Below, one piece after another: positions 1 through 8,135 of a stretch of DNA of 39,143 nucleotides. The notes under the pieces are model-generated. The model worked only from the letters and a program-made list of their open reading frames with translations, had not been told where the DNA came from and did not search any database. Positions within the stretch are counted from its first letter, which is position 1. Each line of letters opens with the position of its first letter. The stretch covers positions 1 to 39,143 of the forward strand of contig JAYVIX010000049.1 in assembly GCA_043769845.1 (NCBI GenBank), read 5' to 3'. The stretch is from UBA9547 sp043769845 (GTDB lineage: Bacteria > Bacteroidota > Bacteroidia > Cytophagales > UBA9547). Both the position numbers and the translations under genes were made by a program.

Positions 1-1503
1 ATTTGCACGAAGTATACACCAGCTGTATATTCTTCGCCAAATTGTAAGTCACGGATATCTTTTTCAGAGTCGATGATTATCCCTTGAATGTTCGTCACTT
101 TCACCTCTGATTTTTCAGGCAATTGTAGGTTGAATTGATTGATCGAAGGATTTGGGAATACAATCATTTCATTCAACAATTCACGATCTTCTATTCCAGT
201 AACCACGCAACTACCTTTGCTCACGCCAGCACTCACATAGCCAATCTGGTCGATATTTGGCAAACCTTCTGCTGTAGAAGAAATCACTTTTACCACATTG
301 ATGCCTTTCAAAAGCGAAAACGAAATATCTACCGCTTTCCAATCGGCAAAAGTTCCCGTTACTGGAAAACTCAAATTATTCGACAAAATCGTTCCATTCA
401 GGCTGATTTGGGCGGGACGGTCAACTGTTCCGCCATTGGCATAACGAAAACTTAATGTTGCGGCACCTGCATTTGTAGCGAAAATATTGAAAGTAATCGC
501 AGTTCCGACTGCATTGTCTACATTCAAATACGAACTTCCTTTGAAACCAACGTTCTTAGTTTCGGTGATTCCGTCAAAAGTACAAGCATCTGTCTCGGCT
601 TCGCCTACTGACGAGCAAGCGGTTTTGCTAGTAGTTCCAGCTATGCAGCGACCGCAATTGTCGAGAGTGGCAGTGCCGTTTATTGTTCCGTTGCAATCTT
701 TGGCACAGGCTGTTTTGCCAGTCGAGCCTCCCACACAAATAGCACAATCGTCTAAATAAGCCAAACCGCTCACTACATCAGCACAATCTTTCACGCCATA
801 GCTTGGCACTATTGGTGTCCAGCCGTTGAAAAACCAATTCAAATCGCGGTATTGGATTTTGAGCCGCAGAGAATTGTTTTGATTTTGCGTGCCTAGCCGA
901 TGTGCTTATCAATGCGCCCGATTCGTTCACGCTTTTGTATTCAGCAAAAACGATATTAGTTGCATCTATTGAGGCATTTATTTGCCAGCCTATCGCTGGA
1001 ATGTGAGGCCCCATCGTACAGTTCAAATACACAATTTCGGTATAGGGATAACTTGCGCCCGTATCTCGCCCTAGATATTGAGTGGTGGTGGCGGTTGTTT
1101 TTCGAGTAAATTTACAATCGGCAAAGGCATAACCATGAACGGTGTTATCGTTCCGAGCCATCACGTTGTAACCTCCATTGTCGTTGGCTCTTATTTCGCA
1201 AGACTGGAAAAATACGGTCCCTGTTCCCCAAATAAAATCCACATCACCTTCCAGCATACAATCTTTGAAATACACTTTTCCATCAATCAATACTGTGTCT
1301 TGATAACTGAAATACTCACAATTTGCAATTACACATTTGACTCCATTTAATTTCAGGGCTTCTGCTTGAGTACCATTAATAGGTGTGATATTGATCATCG
1401 TAAGACTTAAAATAGTGATGTCATCGCCTTGAATATTGACTACCGAACGCCAATGTGTGCTAGCATTTAAATTGGAATTGTTGAAGTAGTTAATAGTCGA
1501 CAG
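1..1503 (-). pseudogene. Decayed pectin methylesterase with CBM6/35-like and T9SS sorting domains
   Basis: Remnant of a secreted pectin-demethylating enzyme (carbohydrate esterase family 8 type). The open frame 1503-778 keeps the second half of the right-handed beta-helix. It has the active-site blocks GTQAEALK, YQDTV, GDVDFIWG and YLGRD, which carry the expected Gln, Gln-Asp, Asp and Arg residues. It lacks the signal peptide and the N-terminal part of the fold; an in-frame TAA lies at 1504-1506. Near 841-900 the frame shifts by one base, possibly at the T4 run 857-860. The next frame continues (NWFFNGWTPIVPSYG) through a Cys-rich linker with two DNCGRC-like units, then a beta-sandwich resembling CBM6/CBM35 (about 580-210). 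It ends in a T9SS type A sorting domain beginning FPNPSINQFNLQLPEKS, which runs off the window edge. The family and the decay are clear; the frameshift could be a sequencing error, but the missing 5' half is not explained that way. Confidence 0.8.
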
Positions 1504-1512
1504 TTAATAGTT
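1486..1512. repeat. Direct repeat at the pectinesterase breakpoint
   Basis: The 9-base word AGTTAATAG occurs twice, separated by TCGAC. Homology to pectinesterases stops exactly where this repeat begins, and the repeat supplies the stop codon that closes the remnant frame. It belongs to the degenerate repeat class also seen at 5684, 9433, 16917, 23813, 23941 and 24534. Confidence 0.6.
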
Positions 1513-1651
1513 CTGTATTTGACACAAAATCAATAACTTATAGATTTATCAAGTGTCGAATATTTAAACCCAACTACTTACTTAATCTGAGGATTCTTAA
1601 CGCAAATAAGCGCCAGATTCAGCAAGTTGAGTTTATTAAAACTTTTAAAAT

Positions 1652-1667
1652 AGCATTCTGAAATGCT
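1652..1667 (-). terminator. Weak hairpin after the 1721-2779 gene
   Basis: Six-base stem AGCATT/AATGCT with a 4-base loop. On the minus strand it is followed by ATTTTAAAAG, downstream of the gene ending at 1721. The stem is short, so this is a tentative call. The rest of 1513-1720 is AT-rich and shows no gene. Confidence 0.3.
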
Positions 1668-1720
1668 GTTCTAATACGAAAGGGATTTTGTAGGGTAGAT
1701 TTGAGTTTTTAATCAAATCA

Positions 1721-2779
1721 CTATTTCGAAAATATTTGCTCTGAAAGTCTAGAAAGATGTTTTTCGTTGATGACAAAATTCGCATCAGCCGTTTTGAAAA
1801 ATGTGACAGTACTTTCAGGTTGTCCTTTGATTAGAGGGCCAGCAATTGAAAATACAAACTTCTTGTCCCAAGTTGGGTTCTCAGCTAAAATCTCACCCGT
1901 TAAGTTATCTAAGATGACTAAAGTCCAATTTCTGAGTTGATCAGACCACACAATTTGATAGTAAGCATATTCTCCTTTTGAGTCATATGTCAAAAGAGAA
2001 TCTGTTTTGGCAAACGATACAACTTGGAAAGAAGCTTTATAAGTTTGTTCAACATTCTTAGGATCAACTGTTAGAATCTCTTCAGGAATCAATAACGTTT
2101 TCTTGGTTAAACTTTTTGCCTTTTCTGTATTACATTCAGCTATTTTGAATCCTTGACTGCTCATCTTCTTTGGCCAACCTTCTGTTTTAGCCCTTTCGAT
2201 ATATTCTTTAAACTGTTGCATAGCAAACTTAACATCCCTCTTGTTAATAAAATAATCAGGCATTGAAATTTTAAAAATGTATTGTCCTCTCCTCAAAAAC
2301 GGACTTCTATCACCGTCATTATTGTCAATTGAATTATAATCGAAAATACTGTTTCCGTATTCAGGGAAATATAATAACATGGTGTAAACATTATACTTGT
2401 AGTAGGTTCTACCGTTTTGTTTTATTTCTTCAGCCCATCTACATCTTAATATCATATGATGCTCATCTTTGGTTTTATTTAGTAGATCTACATCAGCCTT
2501 GCTTTTGAATTCGATTTTGGTTTTGAAAGGCCAATATAAAGGGATTAAATTCTGAATTCTTTGATTGAACTCTTTGACAGAATTCTTATACTGCTCAACT
2601 TCCTCCAGACCTTTTTTTTGGAGTTTTTCTACTTCTTTAGGATCTTCTTCTTTTAATTGAACTACGAGTGTTCTGTTCTCAACATCATTTGCCCATGGTT
2701 GTATTGGGATTGAAAACTGACCAAACAAATTGCAACAAAAAAACAAAGTTGTAGTAAGGGTTAGAAGTTTGGCTTTCAT
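1721..2779 (-). CDS. Secreted protein of unknown function
   Basis: I do not recognise this 352-residue protein. Translation probably starts at the ATG at 2779 (MKAKLLTLTTTLFF), giving a Sec signal peptide that ends near NLFGQ. The upstream in-frame extension starts with TTG and would only add lysine-rich residues before the signal. The mature protein is charged, with a Lys/Glu-rich predicted helix at about residues 40-75, several Trp/Tyr-rich segments, and no membrane helix after the signal. It has no sorting domain of the FPNP type. It stands alone between the pectinesterase remnant and thiG, with a small hairpin downstream. A periplasmic or outer-membrane-associated location is likely; function is open. 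Confidence 0.7.
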   Translation of the reverse strand: MKAKLLTLTTTLFFCCNLFGQFSIPIQPWANDVENRTLVVQLKEEDPKEVEKLQKKGLEEVEQYKNSVKEFNQRIQNLIPLYWPFKTKIEFKSKADVDLLNKTKDEHHMILRCRWAEEIKQNGRTYYKYNVYTMLLYFPEYGNSIFDYNSIDNNDGDRSPFLRRGQYIFKISMPDYFINKRDVKFAMQQFKEYIERAKTEGWPKKMSSQGFKIAECNTEKAKSLTKKTLLIPEEILTVDPKNVEQTYKASFQVVSFAKTDSLLTYDSKGEYAYYQIVWSDQLRNWTLVILDNLTGEILAENPTWDKKFVFSIAGPLIKGQPESTVTFFKTADANFVINEKHLSRLSEQIFSK

Positions 2780-2865
2780 TACAAAACAGTTTTTAATTTT
2801 TTTATTTGATAAAATATAATGTTTTGAGGACAATGTTTCTGATTACAAAATGTAATGTTTAAGAA

Positions 2866-3633
2866 TTACAATTCTTCCAAAAAGGCAGTCAAAGGGCTAC
2901 TCGCTTCGGCATGGCGGATTGGTCGAGCCAGTTTCGCTTCAAAAGCCATTCTTCCAGCTTCCACCGCCATTTTAAAGGCAATCGCCATCTCGATTGGATT
3001 TTGGGAAACTGCTATTGCGGTGTTCACCAAAACCGCATCTGCACCCAATTCCAAAGCTTTGGCAGCATCCGATGGTGCGCCAATTCCAGCATCTACAATA
3101 ACAGGAACTTTGCTTTGTTCGATGATGATTTCTAAAAAATCGATCGTTCTCAATCCTTTGTTGCTCCCGATGGGCGAACCCAAAGGCATCACGGCTGCAG
3201 CACCTGCATTTTCCAATCGTTTGCAAAGCACGGGGTCGGCATGAATGTAAGGCAAAACAATGAAACCCAATTTGGCCAATTCTTCACAGGCCAAAAGCGT
3301 CTCGATCGGGTCTGGCATCAGGTATTTCGGGTCGGGATGAATCTCTAGTTTCAACCAATTGGTTTCTAGGGCTTCGGCTGCCAATTGTGCCGCAAAAACT
3401 GCTTCTTTGGCCGTACGCACACCCGATGTGTTAGGCAACAAATTGAATTGAGGGTGACGAAGGTGCGAAAGAATATCGTCCGCATCGTTTTGAATGTCTA
3501 CACGCTTGAGTGCTACCGTCACTAGTTCGGAACCTGAGGCGAGCAAGGCGCTTTCCATCAGGGCAGAAGAGCTGAATTTGCCCGTACCTGTAAAAAGACG
3601 TGAGGTAAATGTTTTATTGGCGATGGTAAGCAT
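2866..3633 (-). CDS. thiG: Thiazole synthase ThiG
   Basis: Forms the thiazole phosphate ring of thiamine from 1-deoxy-xylulose 5-phosphate, dehydroglycine and ThiS-thiocarboxylate in the cytoplasm. The 255-residue length fits the family. Family landmarks are the Schiff-base lysine in NWLKLEIHPD (Lys95), the phosphate-binding loops MPLGSPIGSNKGL and DAGIGAPSDAAKALELGADA, and the end segment AGRMAFEAKLA. The ATG at 3633 is preferred; the frame can be extended two codons to a GTG. It lies 12 bases after the stop of a ParE-type toxin and is probably transcribed with it. No thiS, thiC or thiE is nearby, and thiH is about 9 kb away. No TPP-riboswitch-like sequence was noticed upstream. Confidence 0.93.
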   Translation of the reverse strand: MLTIANKTFTSRLFTGTGKFSSSALMESALLASGSELVTVALKRVDIQNDADDILSHLRHPQFNLLPNTSGVRTAKEAVFAAQLAAEALETNWLKLEIHPDPKYLMPDPIETLLACEELAKLGFIVLPYIHADPVLCKRLENAGAAAVMPLGSPIGSNKGLRTIDFLEIIIEQSKVPVIVDAGIGAPSDAAKALELGADAVLVNTAIAVSQNPIEMAIAFKMAVEAGRMAFEAKLARPIRHAEASSPLTAFLEEL

Positions 3634-3645
3634 ATGCACTAATTT

Positions 3646-3951
3646 TCAATATTTTTTCGGTTTCATTTTTACATGCATGAATCTTAGGACGTAAAGTTTT
3701 TCCGAATCGAAAGAGTAACTAATTCTATAACTGTGCAATTCTAGGGCTCTGTGATTGCCCAAATTATTGATTTTGTATTTATCAACAGGATTTCTTGTCG
3801 GAATTTTCGCTGCACTTTCTATTACATCAAGTATTTCCGATCGAACTTTTTCTGCATTTTGGAAAGAATCCTGTCGTATGTAATCATAAGCTTCAGAAAA
3901 CGTATCGAATGCTTTTGGTGCCCAAACAATGGTTAGGGTCTCTTTTTCCAT
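3646..3951 (-). CDS. ParE/RelE-family toxin
   Basis: Small basic protein of 101 residues with the ParE/RelE superfamily pattern: an N-terminal strand (LTIVWAPKAFDTF), two helices (EAYDYIRQDS and AEKVRSEILDVIES), then strands ending in RISYSFDSEKLYVLRFMHVK. These toxins act on DNA gyrase (ParE) or ribosome-bound mRNA (RelE); the sequence alone does not tell which. It overlaps the preceding antitoxin gene by 19 bases, as expected for a co-translated toxin-antitoxin pair. The C-terminus is intact, so the toxin may be active. Confidence 0.8.
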   Translation of the reverse strand: MEKETLTIVWAPKAFDTFSEAYDYIRQDSFQNAEKVRSEILDVIESAAKIPTRNPVDKYKINNLGNHRALELHSYRISYSFDSEKLYVLRFMHVKMKPKKY

Positions 3952-4190
3952 TCGTCTGATTTTGTTCTTACCTCACTATGCGAATAGAATTGTCCGTTTG
4001 AGATTTCCTTTTCTGCGTCTTCAATTTCCTTGTTGTATGTTTCAATAGAATAATTGATTTCGTCTGATTTTGGGTTCTTTCCAAAAGCAAAATCCAACAG
4101 CCCATTGATCGCATTGATTAGGTTAATATCATTTACCTGTTCAAAACGCTTCAACAGCTTGCTTTTCTCTATTTGAATATTTCCTGCCAT
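3933..4190 (-). CDS. Antitoxin partner of the ParE-type toxin
   Basis: Acidic 85-residue protein encoded just upstream of and overlapping the toxin. The N-terminal half (QIEKSKLLKRFEQVND) looks like a short helical dimerisation or DNA-binding part. The second half, YNKEIEDAEKEISNGQFYSH followed by SEVRTKSDEWKK, is the amphipathic tail typical of Bacteroidota antitoxins that wrap ParE toxins. The assignment rests on gene order, overlap, size and this tail. It starts with ATG at 4190; its promoter should lie in the 38-base gap before the alkyltransferase-like gene or further upstream. Confidence 0.72.
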   Translation of the reverse strand: MAGNIQIEKSKLLKRFEQVNDINLINAINGLLDFAFGKNPKSDEINYSIETYNKEIEDAEKEISNGQFYSHSEVRTKSDEWKKRP

Positions 4191-4228
4191 CTACCAGTAA
4201 ATTTAAGAAAATGTTTGTCAATTGGCTT

Positions 4229-4561
4229 CTACATCCCCAATTCTACTTCTGGCAACCAGCGTATTTGGTCAAAATCTTGCACCTTATCGTTTATTACTTT
4301 GATTCCTTCCGCTTCCAAAAGTTCTTGCATTTGGGTAGGTGTTTCAAAATGTCCTTTTCCCGTCAGCATTCCGTTTCTGTTTAGTACACGATGCGCTGGT
4401 ATTTCGGAAATTGTGTGGGCGGCATTCATGGCCCAGCCTACCATTCGCGCACTCATTTTGGTGCCAAGATATTTGGCAATTGCTCCATAAGTGGTCACAC
4501 TTCCTTTTGGGATTAGTTTTGCAACAGCATGTACATCCTCAAAAAAGTTGTGCTGTTTCAT
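4229..4561 (-). CDS. Alkyltransferase-like protein (MGMT family without the active cysteine)
   Basis: 110-residue protein of the O6-alkylguanine-DNA alkyltransferase C-terminal domain family. The DNA-recognition helix with the arginine finger is present (SARMVGWAMNAA, Arg39). The family PCHRV active-site motif reads PAHRV, with Ala56 in place of the alkyl-accepting Cys. It therefore fits the alkyltransferase-like (ATL) group. Those proteins bind O6-alkylguanine, flip it out and hand the lesion to nucleotide excision repair instead of repairing it themselves. The short length, without the N-terminal Ada-like domain, is normal for ATLs. It lies 29 bases downstream of nuoH on the same strand. 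Confidence 0.9.
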   Translation of the reverse strand: MKQHNFFEDVHAVAKLIPKGSVTTYGAIAKYLGTKMSARMVGWAMNAAHTISEIPAHRVLNRNGMLTGKGHFETPTQMQELLEAEGIKVINDKVQDFDQIRWLPEVELGM

Positions 4562-4590
4562 TGAATTATGTAAATGAATAATTATTCATT

Positions 4591-5685
4591 TTAAAGAAGA
4601 AAATACTTTCCAATTGAAACCAACAGAAATGCCAGAATCGAAAAAGGAATCAGCACTTTCCAGCAAAGGTACATGAGCTGGTCGGTACGAAGGCGCGGAA
4701 ATGTCCAACGGATCCAGACCATGGCCAGACATGGAAAAAGGGTTTTTGCAGAAATCCAAAACGCTCCCCAAGCGATGCTCGTCCAAGAACCGAGTTCGCC
4801 ACTCGTCCAAGTACCCAATTCGATAGATCCAATATTAGGAAATGGTGTTGCCCAGCCGCCCAAAAACAAAACGGCTCCCAAAAGACTAACCAAAACCATC
4901 ATGGCATATTCGGCCAAAAAGAATATGCCGAAACGGATTCCAGAATATTCGGCATGGTAGCCAGCCACAAGTTCCGATTCGGCCTCGGGCAGGTCGAAAG
5001 GTGCGCGATTGCATTCGGCCAAAGTAGAAATATAATAGATGATATAGACGATAAACATGAAAGGCGATTGGAGAATGTTCCAAGTAAAAATTCCGCCCCA
5101 AGTAGTAGTTTCGATTCCTAATTGTTTGATTCCCAATAGCCACGTTTTGCTTTCGCTAAAGATGCTTTGCTGAAAAGCGATTTCTCCCAGATCCATCGTG
5201 CCCGAAACCACCACCACGCACAATACCGTGATCCCGACAGGAATTTCGTAGGAAACAATTTGGGCAGCGGCACGCATCGCACCCAAAAGCGCAAATTTGT
5301 TTTCAGTCGCCCAACCTGCCATTAGCAAACCCATGATGTCCAAAGAAATAATCGTAAGGCAGAAAAAGACGCCAACGCTAGAACTGACTGGCAAAATACC
5401 TGGCGCAATTGGTACAAAAGAAAAACCTGCAAAAACGATTACAAAGATGAAAAGTGGCGCAAGTTTGAAAAGGAAACGATTGGCTCCGTTTGGCACAATG
5501 TCCTCTTTCTGAATCATTTTCAAAAGGTCGGCAATGGCTTGCAATGCGCCATAAGGCCCTACTTCCATGGGGCCAAGTCGGTCTTGGATGAAAGAGGATA
5601 GCTTGCGCTCGCCATAAAAAGTGGCAATCACTAAACCTAGCGTGAGACCAAGATAAATAAAAGGCAGTATAAAAACGAGGTTCAT
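4591..5685 (-). CDS. nuoH: NADH-quinone oxidoreductase subunit H
   Basis: Membrane subunit of complex I that forms the quinone-binding site next to the peripheral arm. The 364-residue protein has about eight hydrophobic helices and the family signatures GERKLSSFIQDRLGPMEVG near the N-terminus and FDLPEAESELVAGYHAEYSG in the middle, whose acidic residues belong to the quinone-site loop. It is an isolated nuo gene: the neighbours are an ATL protein and a lytic transglycosylase, while nuoKLMN lie about 10 kb away and the other subunits are not in the window. It starts with ATG at 5685, directly preceded by a degenerate repeat. Confidence 0.96.
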   Translation of the reverse strand: MNLVFILPFIYLGLTLGLVIATFYGERKLSSFIQDRLGPMEVGPYGALQAIADLLKMIQKEDIVPNGANRFLFKLAPLFIFVIVFAGFSFVPIAPGILPVSSSVGVFFCLTIISLDIMGLLMAGWATENKFALLGAMRAAAQIVSYEIPVGITVLCVVVVSGTMDLGEIAFQQSIFSESKTWLLGIKQLGIETTTWGGIFTWNILQSPFMFIVYIIYYISTLAECNRAPFDLPEAESELVAGYHAEYSGIRFGIFFLAEYAMMVLVSLLGAVLFLGGWATPFPNIGSIELGTWTSGELGSWTSIAWGAFWISAKTLFPCLAMVWIRWTFPRLRTDQLMYLCWKVLIPFSILAFLLVSIGKYFLL

Positions 5686-5725
5686 CGTTCGTGGTTTTTA
5701 GTTCGCGGTTCGTAGTTTTTGAAAC
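5684..5725. repeat. Degenerate tandem repeat upstream of nuoH
   Basis: Successive near-copies of a TAGTTCG(C/T)GG-like word (GTTCGTGGTTTTTAGTTCG then CGGTTCGTAGTTTTTGAAAC). It touches the nuoH start codon, so it forms part of the leader on the minus strand. Read in one frame it gives TTNRELKTTN-like peptides, the same kind that appear inside valS. Confidence 0.55.
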
Positions 5726-5833
5726 CTGAAACGATGTTGATAGCAAACATTTGAATCTGCAAAAAAAGGAATAAATGTTTTGTAGACAATGAATTATTAT
5801 TTTGAGGCGCAAAGTAGTTTTTGCAAAAGCTCA

Positions 5834-6862
5834 TTATTGATTTTGAACTGTGGGTAGGATACTGTCATTAACCATTTCTAGTTGTATCAATGTGTCTGAT
5901 TTTAAGCCTCCGACCACCACCTCTTCTTCTACCACATTGGCTAGCGGGAGAATAACTTGGTACGCTTTTGTTTTCATATCTGGCTTAATAGTAAGGCTAT
6001 TTGTGCGCAACCAAGGATTGAAGCTTTTTAAAATTTCGATATTCGATCCGTTTTCCGAAGCAAACTTTGCCAGATCCGGAATTGAAACCGCAACATCCAA
6101 TATTTTGACATCACTGACTTTGCTAGATTTTCGAATTCGATAGCCGTATTTCGGAGCATTTTCAATCAGTTCTTTGCTTGCCATTACGAGAAAGAAATAA
6201 CGTTCTGTTTCCTTGTTTGATCGGATAAAATGAACGTTATCCATTTTTTGGAATCTTTTCAAACGCAAAAGAGCCGTACTTCCCATGTTGTAGGCCAAGG
6301 CAACACTTGTCCAATCGCCAAAGATTTTGTGCGTTTCCTTGAACATTTTGCAAGCGACTTCGGTCGATTTGATGGGATGAAAACGTTCGTCCACTTCCTC
6401 GTTCACCTCCAAGCCCAAACCACGAGCCGTTGCGGGCATCATTTGCCAAAAACCCCCTGCTCCTTTGGCCGAAAAAGCCAGCGTCAGTTTACTTTCGGCT
6501 GTCGAGATGTATTTGAAATCTTCTGGGATTTTGTACTTCTTCAATATAGGTTCCATCAGTGGAAACCACCTCTTGGAAGCTTTGATCATGTACATATTGG
6601 ATGGCGTGATTGTTTTGTTTTCAGCCATTGCTTTTTGATAGCGCTTTATGATTAGGGGAGAGTCGAAAGGAATTGTTTCTCCTGCGAAAGTATATTTTCC
6701 GATTTTCTCACTGTGCTCAAGTGCTGAAAGTTCTTCTTGAGTGAGCGGTCTTTTTTTTAGACCAGCACAGTATTTCACTAAAACACTGAGGCAACAAAGC
6801 ACCAATATCGCAATCGCGATACGGATTTGTTTGATGGTGATATTGTAACCAATGAACTTCAA
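5834..6862 (-). CDS. Membrane-anchored lytic transglycosylase (SLT domain)
   Basis: Cleaves peptidoglycan glycan strands between MurNAc and GlcNAc, forming anhydro-muropeptides. One N-terminal membrane helix (about residues 13-33) anchors it. The SLT domain (about 105-235) shows the catalytic Glu in STAESKL (Glu123), the GGFWQMMPATARGLGL block and the VALAYNMGS block, closest to MltD-type enzymes. The C-terminal 90 residues (VSIPDLAKFASENGSNIEIL) look like a degenerate LysM-like or spacer region. No ATG precedes the membrane helix in frame, so the start is most likely the TTG at 6862. An out-of-frame ATG just upstream is closed by TGA after three codons. It sits alone between nuoH and the rhomboid gene. 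Confidence 0.87.
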   Translation of the reverse strand: MKFIGYNITIKQIRIAIAILVLCCLSVLVKYCAGLKKRPLTQEELSALEHSEKIGKYTFAGETIPFDSPLIIKRYQKAMAENKTITPSNMYMIKASKRWFPLMEPILKKYKIPEDFKYISTAESKLTLAFSAKGAGGFWQMMPATARGLGLEVNEEVDERFHPIKSTEVACKMFKETHKIFGDWTSVALAYNMGSTALLRLKRFQKMDNVHFIRSNKETERYFFLVMASKELIENAPKYGYRIRKSSKVSDVKILDVAVSIPDLAKFASENGSNIEILKSFNPWLRTNSLTIKPDMKTKAYQVILPLANVVEEEVVVGGLKSDTLIQLEMVNDSILPTVQNQ

Positions 6863-6911
6863 TACTTCATATGGTTTTTTATTTAATAGTGGTAAACTCT
6901 ATCAAAAATGC

Positions 6912-7703
6912 TCAATAATAATTGGCTCGTTTTTCGCCCCAAATTTTCAATAGTATAAAACCTACTATCATTCCGCTGAGGTGAGCAAAGTGCGCCACGT
7001 TGTCGCCCGACTGATTCTGCACCATTCCGTATACGGACGTGAGCCCGTAAAAGATCACTAAGTACATCATTTTCAATGGCAAAGGAGGAAACAGCAAGAA
7101 TACTTCCATGTAAGGAAAGATGATTCCGACACCAAGCAGAACGGCATACAAGGCCCCAGAAGCCCCAACCATGGTAGTATTTGATTTTGCGATATAGATC
7201 GATTTTGCATACTCGACACTTTCGGTGATGTAAGTCGAATTTTGAGGATCTTTTGCAAAGGCATTAATAAATGAATAATTTTTCAAATAAATATCATGTG
7301 CGTTTTTGTTCAGAAAATTGGCAAAAGCTTCCGGGTCTGGATGACTGATGTAAGCATTAACTGCTTCTTTCACCAAAGTAACATCATAATAAATATAAGC
7401 CGAATAAAGTATTCCAGCCCCAACGCCAGACACGATATAATAAATCAAGAACTTTTTGGCTCCCCAATGGCGTTCGAGCACTGGCCCAAAAAAGAAAAGC
7501 CCCAACATGTTGTTGAAAATATGCATACCACTACCGTGCACAAACATGTAGGTGAAAAACTGAATAGGATTGAATTCGCCCACGCCCACATAATGAAGCG
7601 ACAATATTTCATTTGCGCCTATTCCAAGAAAGCTGCCAGAAATATACACCAACACGTTGATGATGATGAGGTTTAGGACGATGGGTGTTGTGTTATTGAA
7701 CAT
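6912..7703 (-). CDS. Rhomboid-family intramembrane serine protease
   Basis: Polytopic membrane protease of 263 residues. Catalytic signatures are the serine in VGASGALY (Ser182) and the histidine in AHFAHLSGM (His241), with the supporting HIFNNMLGLFFFGP segment (His61 and Asn64/65). An ER-W motif follows (LERHWG, residues 77-81), as in many rhomboids. A hydrophilic segment of about 65 residues (107-175, rich in Asn, Asp and Lys) lies between the third and fourth membrane helices, where rhomboids usually have a short loop. Substrates cannot be inferred. The gene follows the decayed hepT stump with 19 bases between. Confidence 0.93.
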   Translation of the reverse strand: MFNNTTPIVLNLIIINVLVYISGSFLGIGANEILSLHYVGVGEFNPIQFFTYMFVHGSGMHIFNNMLGLFFFGPVLERHWGAKKFLIYYIVSGVGAGILYSAYIYYDVTLVKEAVNAYISHPDPEAFANFLNKNAHDIYLKNYSFINAFAKDPQNSTYITESVEYAKSIYIAKSNTTMVGASGALYAVLLGVGIIFPYMEVFLLFPPLPLKMMYLVIFYGLTSVYGMVQNQSGDNVAHFAHLSGMIVGFILLKIWGEKRANYY

Positions 7704-7722
7704 GCTTTTTGAGTAATTGGAT

Positions 7723-7824
7723 TTAAGCTATTAAGTCTGTTATCTCGTTTTCGCCAATATATACTTCTATTGATACAATGGCTTCTTGAATGTCGAATAA
7801 ATATTTTCTGACTTCAATATCCAT
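7723..7824 (-). pseudogene. Truncated HepT-like (HEPN) toxin remnant
   Basis: Reading frame of 33 codons starting with ATG inside the last codons of the upstream nucleotidyltransferase gene (11-base overlap). The peptide MDIEVRKYLFDIQEAIVSIE resembles the first helix of HepT/DUF86 HEPN toxins, and the overlap with an MntA-type gene is the normal layout of that system. HepT proteins are usually about 110-140 residues. The frame stops after GENEITDLIA, before the conserved RxxxxH ribonuclease motif could occur, and the rhomboid gene starts 19 bases later. It is probably a deletion remnant without toxin activity. Homology is judged from pattern and position only. Confidence 0.6.
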
Positions 7825-8119
7825 AAATAAGCTTTTTCGTTTTGTTTACAGAATCAATGAAATAGGGATTCGATAACGATTTTTCAGTTACTAAATCCAC
7901 ATGGCGTTTGAAAACGGCTTCCAATTTGTCTGCCAACAAAAAGTAATTGTCGGCATAATCAGCATAATCTAAAGGATCAAAAGAAATAAGTAAGTCAACA
8001 TCGCTGGTTTCGTTAAACTGCTCTGTATACACAGAACCAAACGCAAAAAAGGATTTCACGTGATGATTCTTGCAAAGCTGTTTAATAGACTCGATATTAT
8101 CTTCTACTATCCTATTCAT
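7814..8119 (-). CDS. MntA-type minimal nucleotidyltransferase (antitoxin)
   Basis: 101-residue protein of the minimal nucleotidyltransferase (MNT) fold. The signature GSX10DXD is visible: Gly28-Ser29, ten residues, Asp40-Val41-Asp42 in GSVYTEQFNETSDVDLLISF. A further acidic site is likely in HVDLVTE. In MNT-HEPN (HepT-MntA, type VII) modules such proteins silence the HEPN RNase by adding AMP groups. Here the partner gene, which overlaps the 3' end, is reduced to 33 codons, so the enzyme appears orphaned. It lies 16 bases downstream of valS on the same strand and may be read through from it. Confidence 0.85.
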   Translation of the reverse strand: MNRIVEDNIESIKQLCKNHHVKSFFAFGSVYTEQFNETSDVDLLISFDPLDYADYADNYFLLADKLEAVFKRHVDLVTEKSLSNPYFIDSVNKTKKLIYGY

Positions 8120-8135
8120 TTTGAATAAAAAAGAA

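Noticed and set aside
487..759. Plus-strand frame across the CBM region
   Set aside because: The minus strand reads a coherent Cys-rich linker and beta-sandwich domain here; the plus frame is a mirror of it.
4229..4561. Active O6-methylguanine methyltransferase
   Set aside because: The acceptor Cys is replaced by Ala in PAHRV, so self-methylating repair is not possible.
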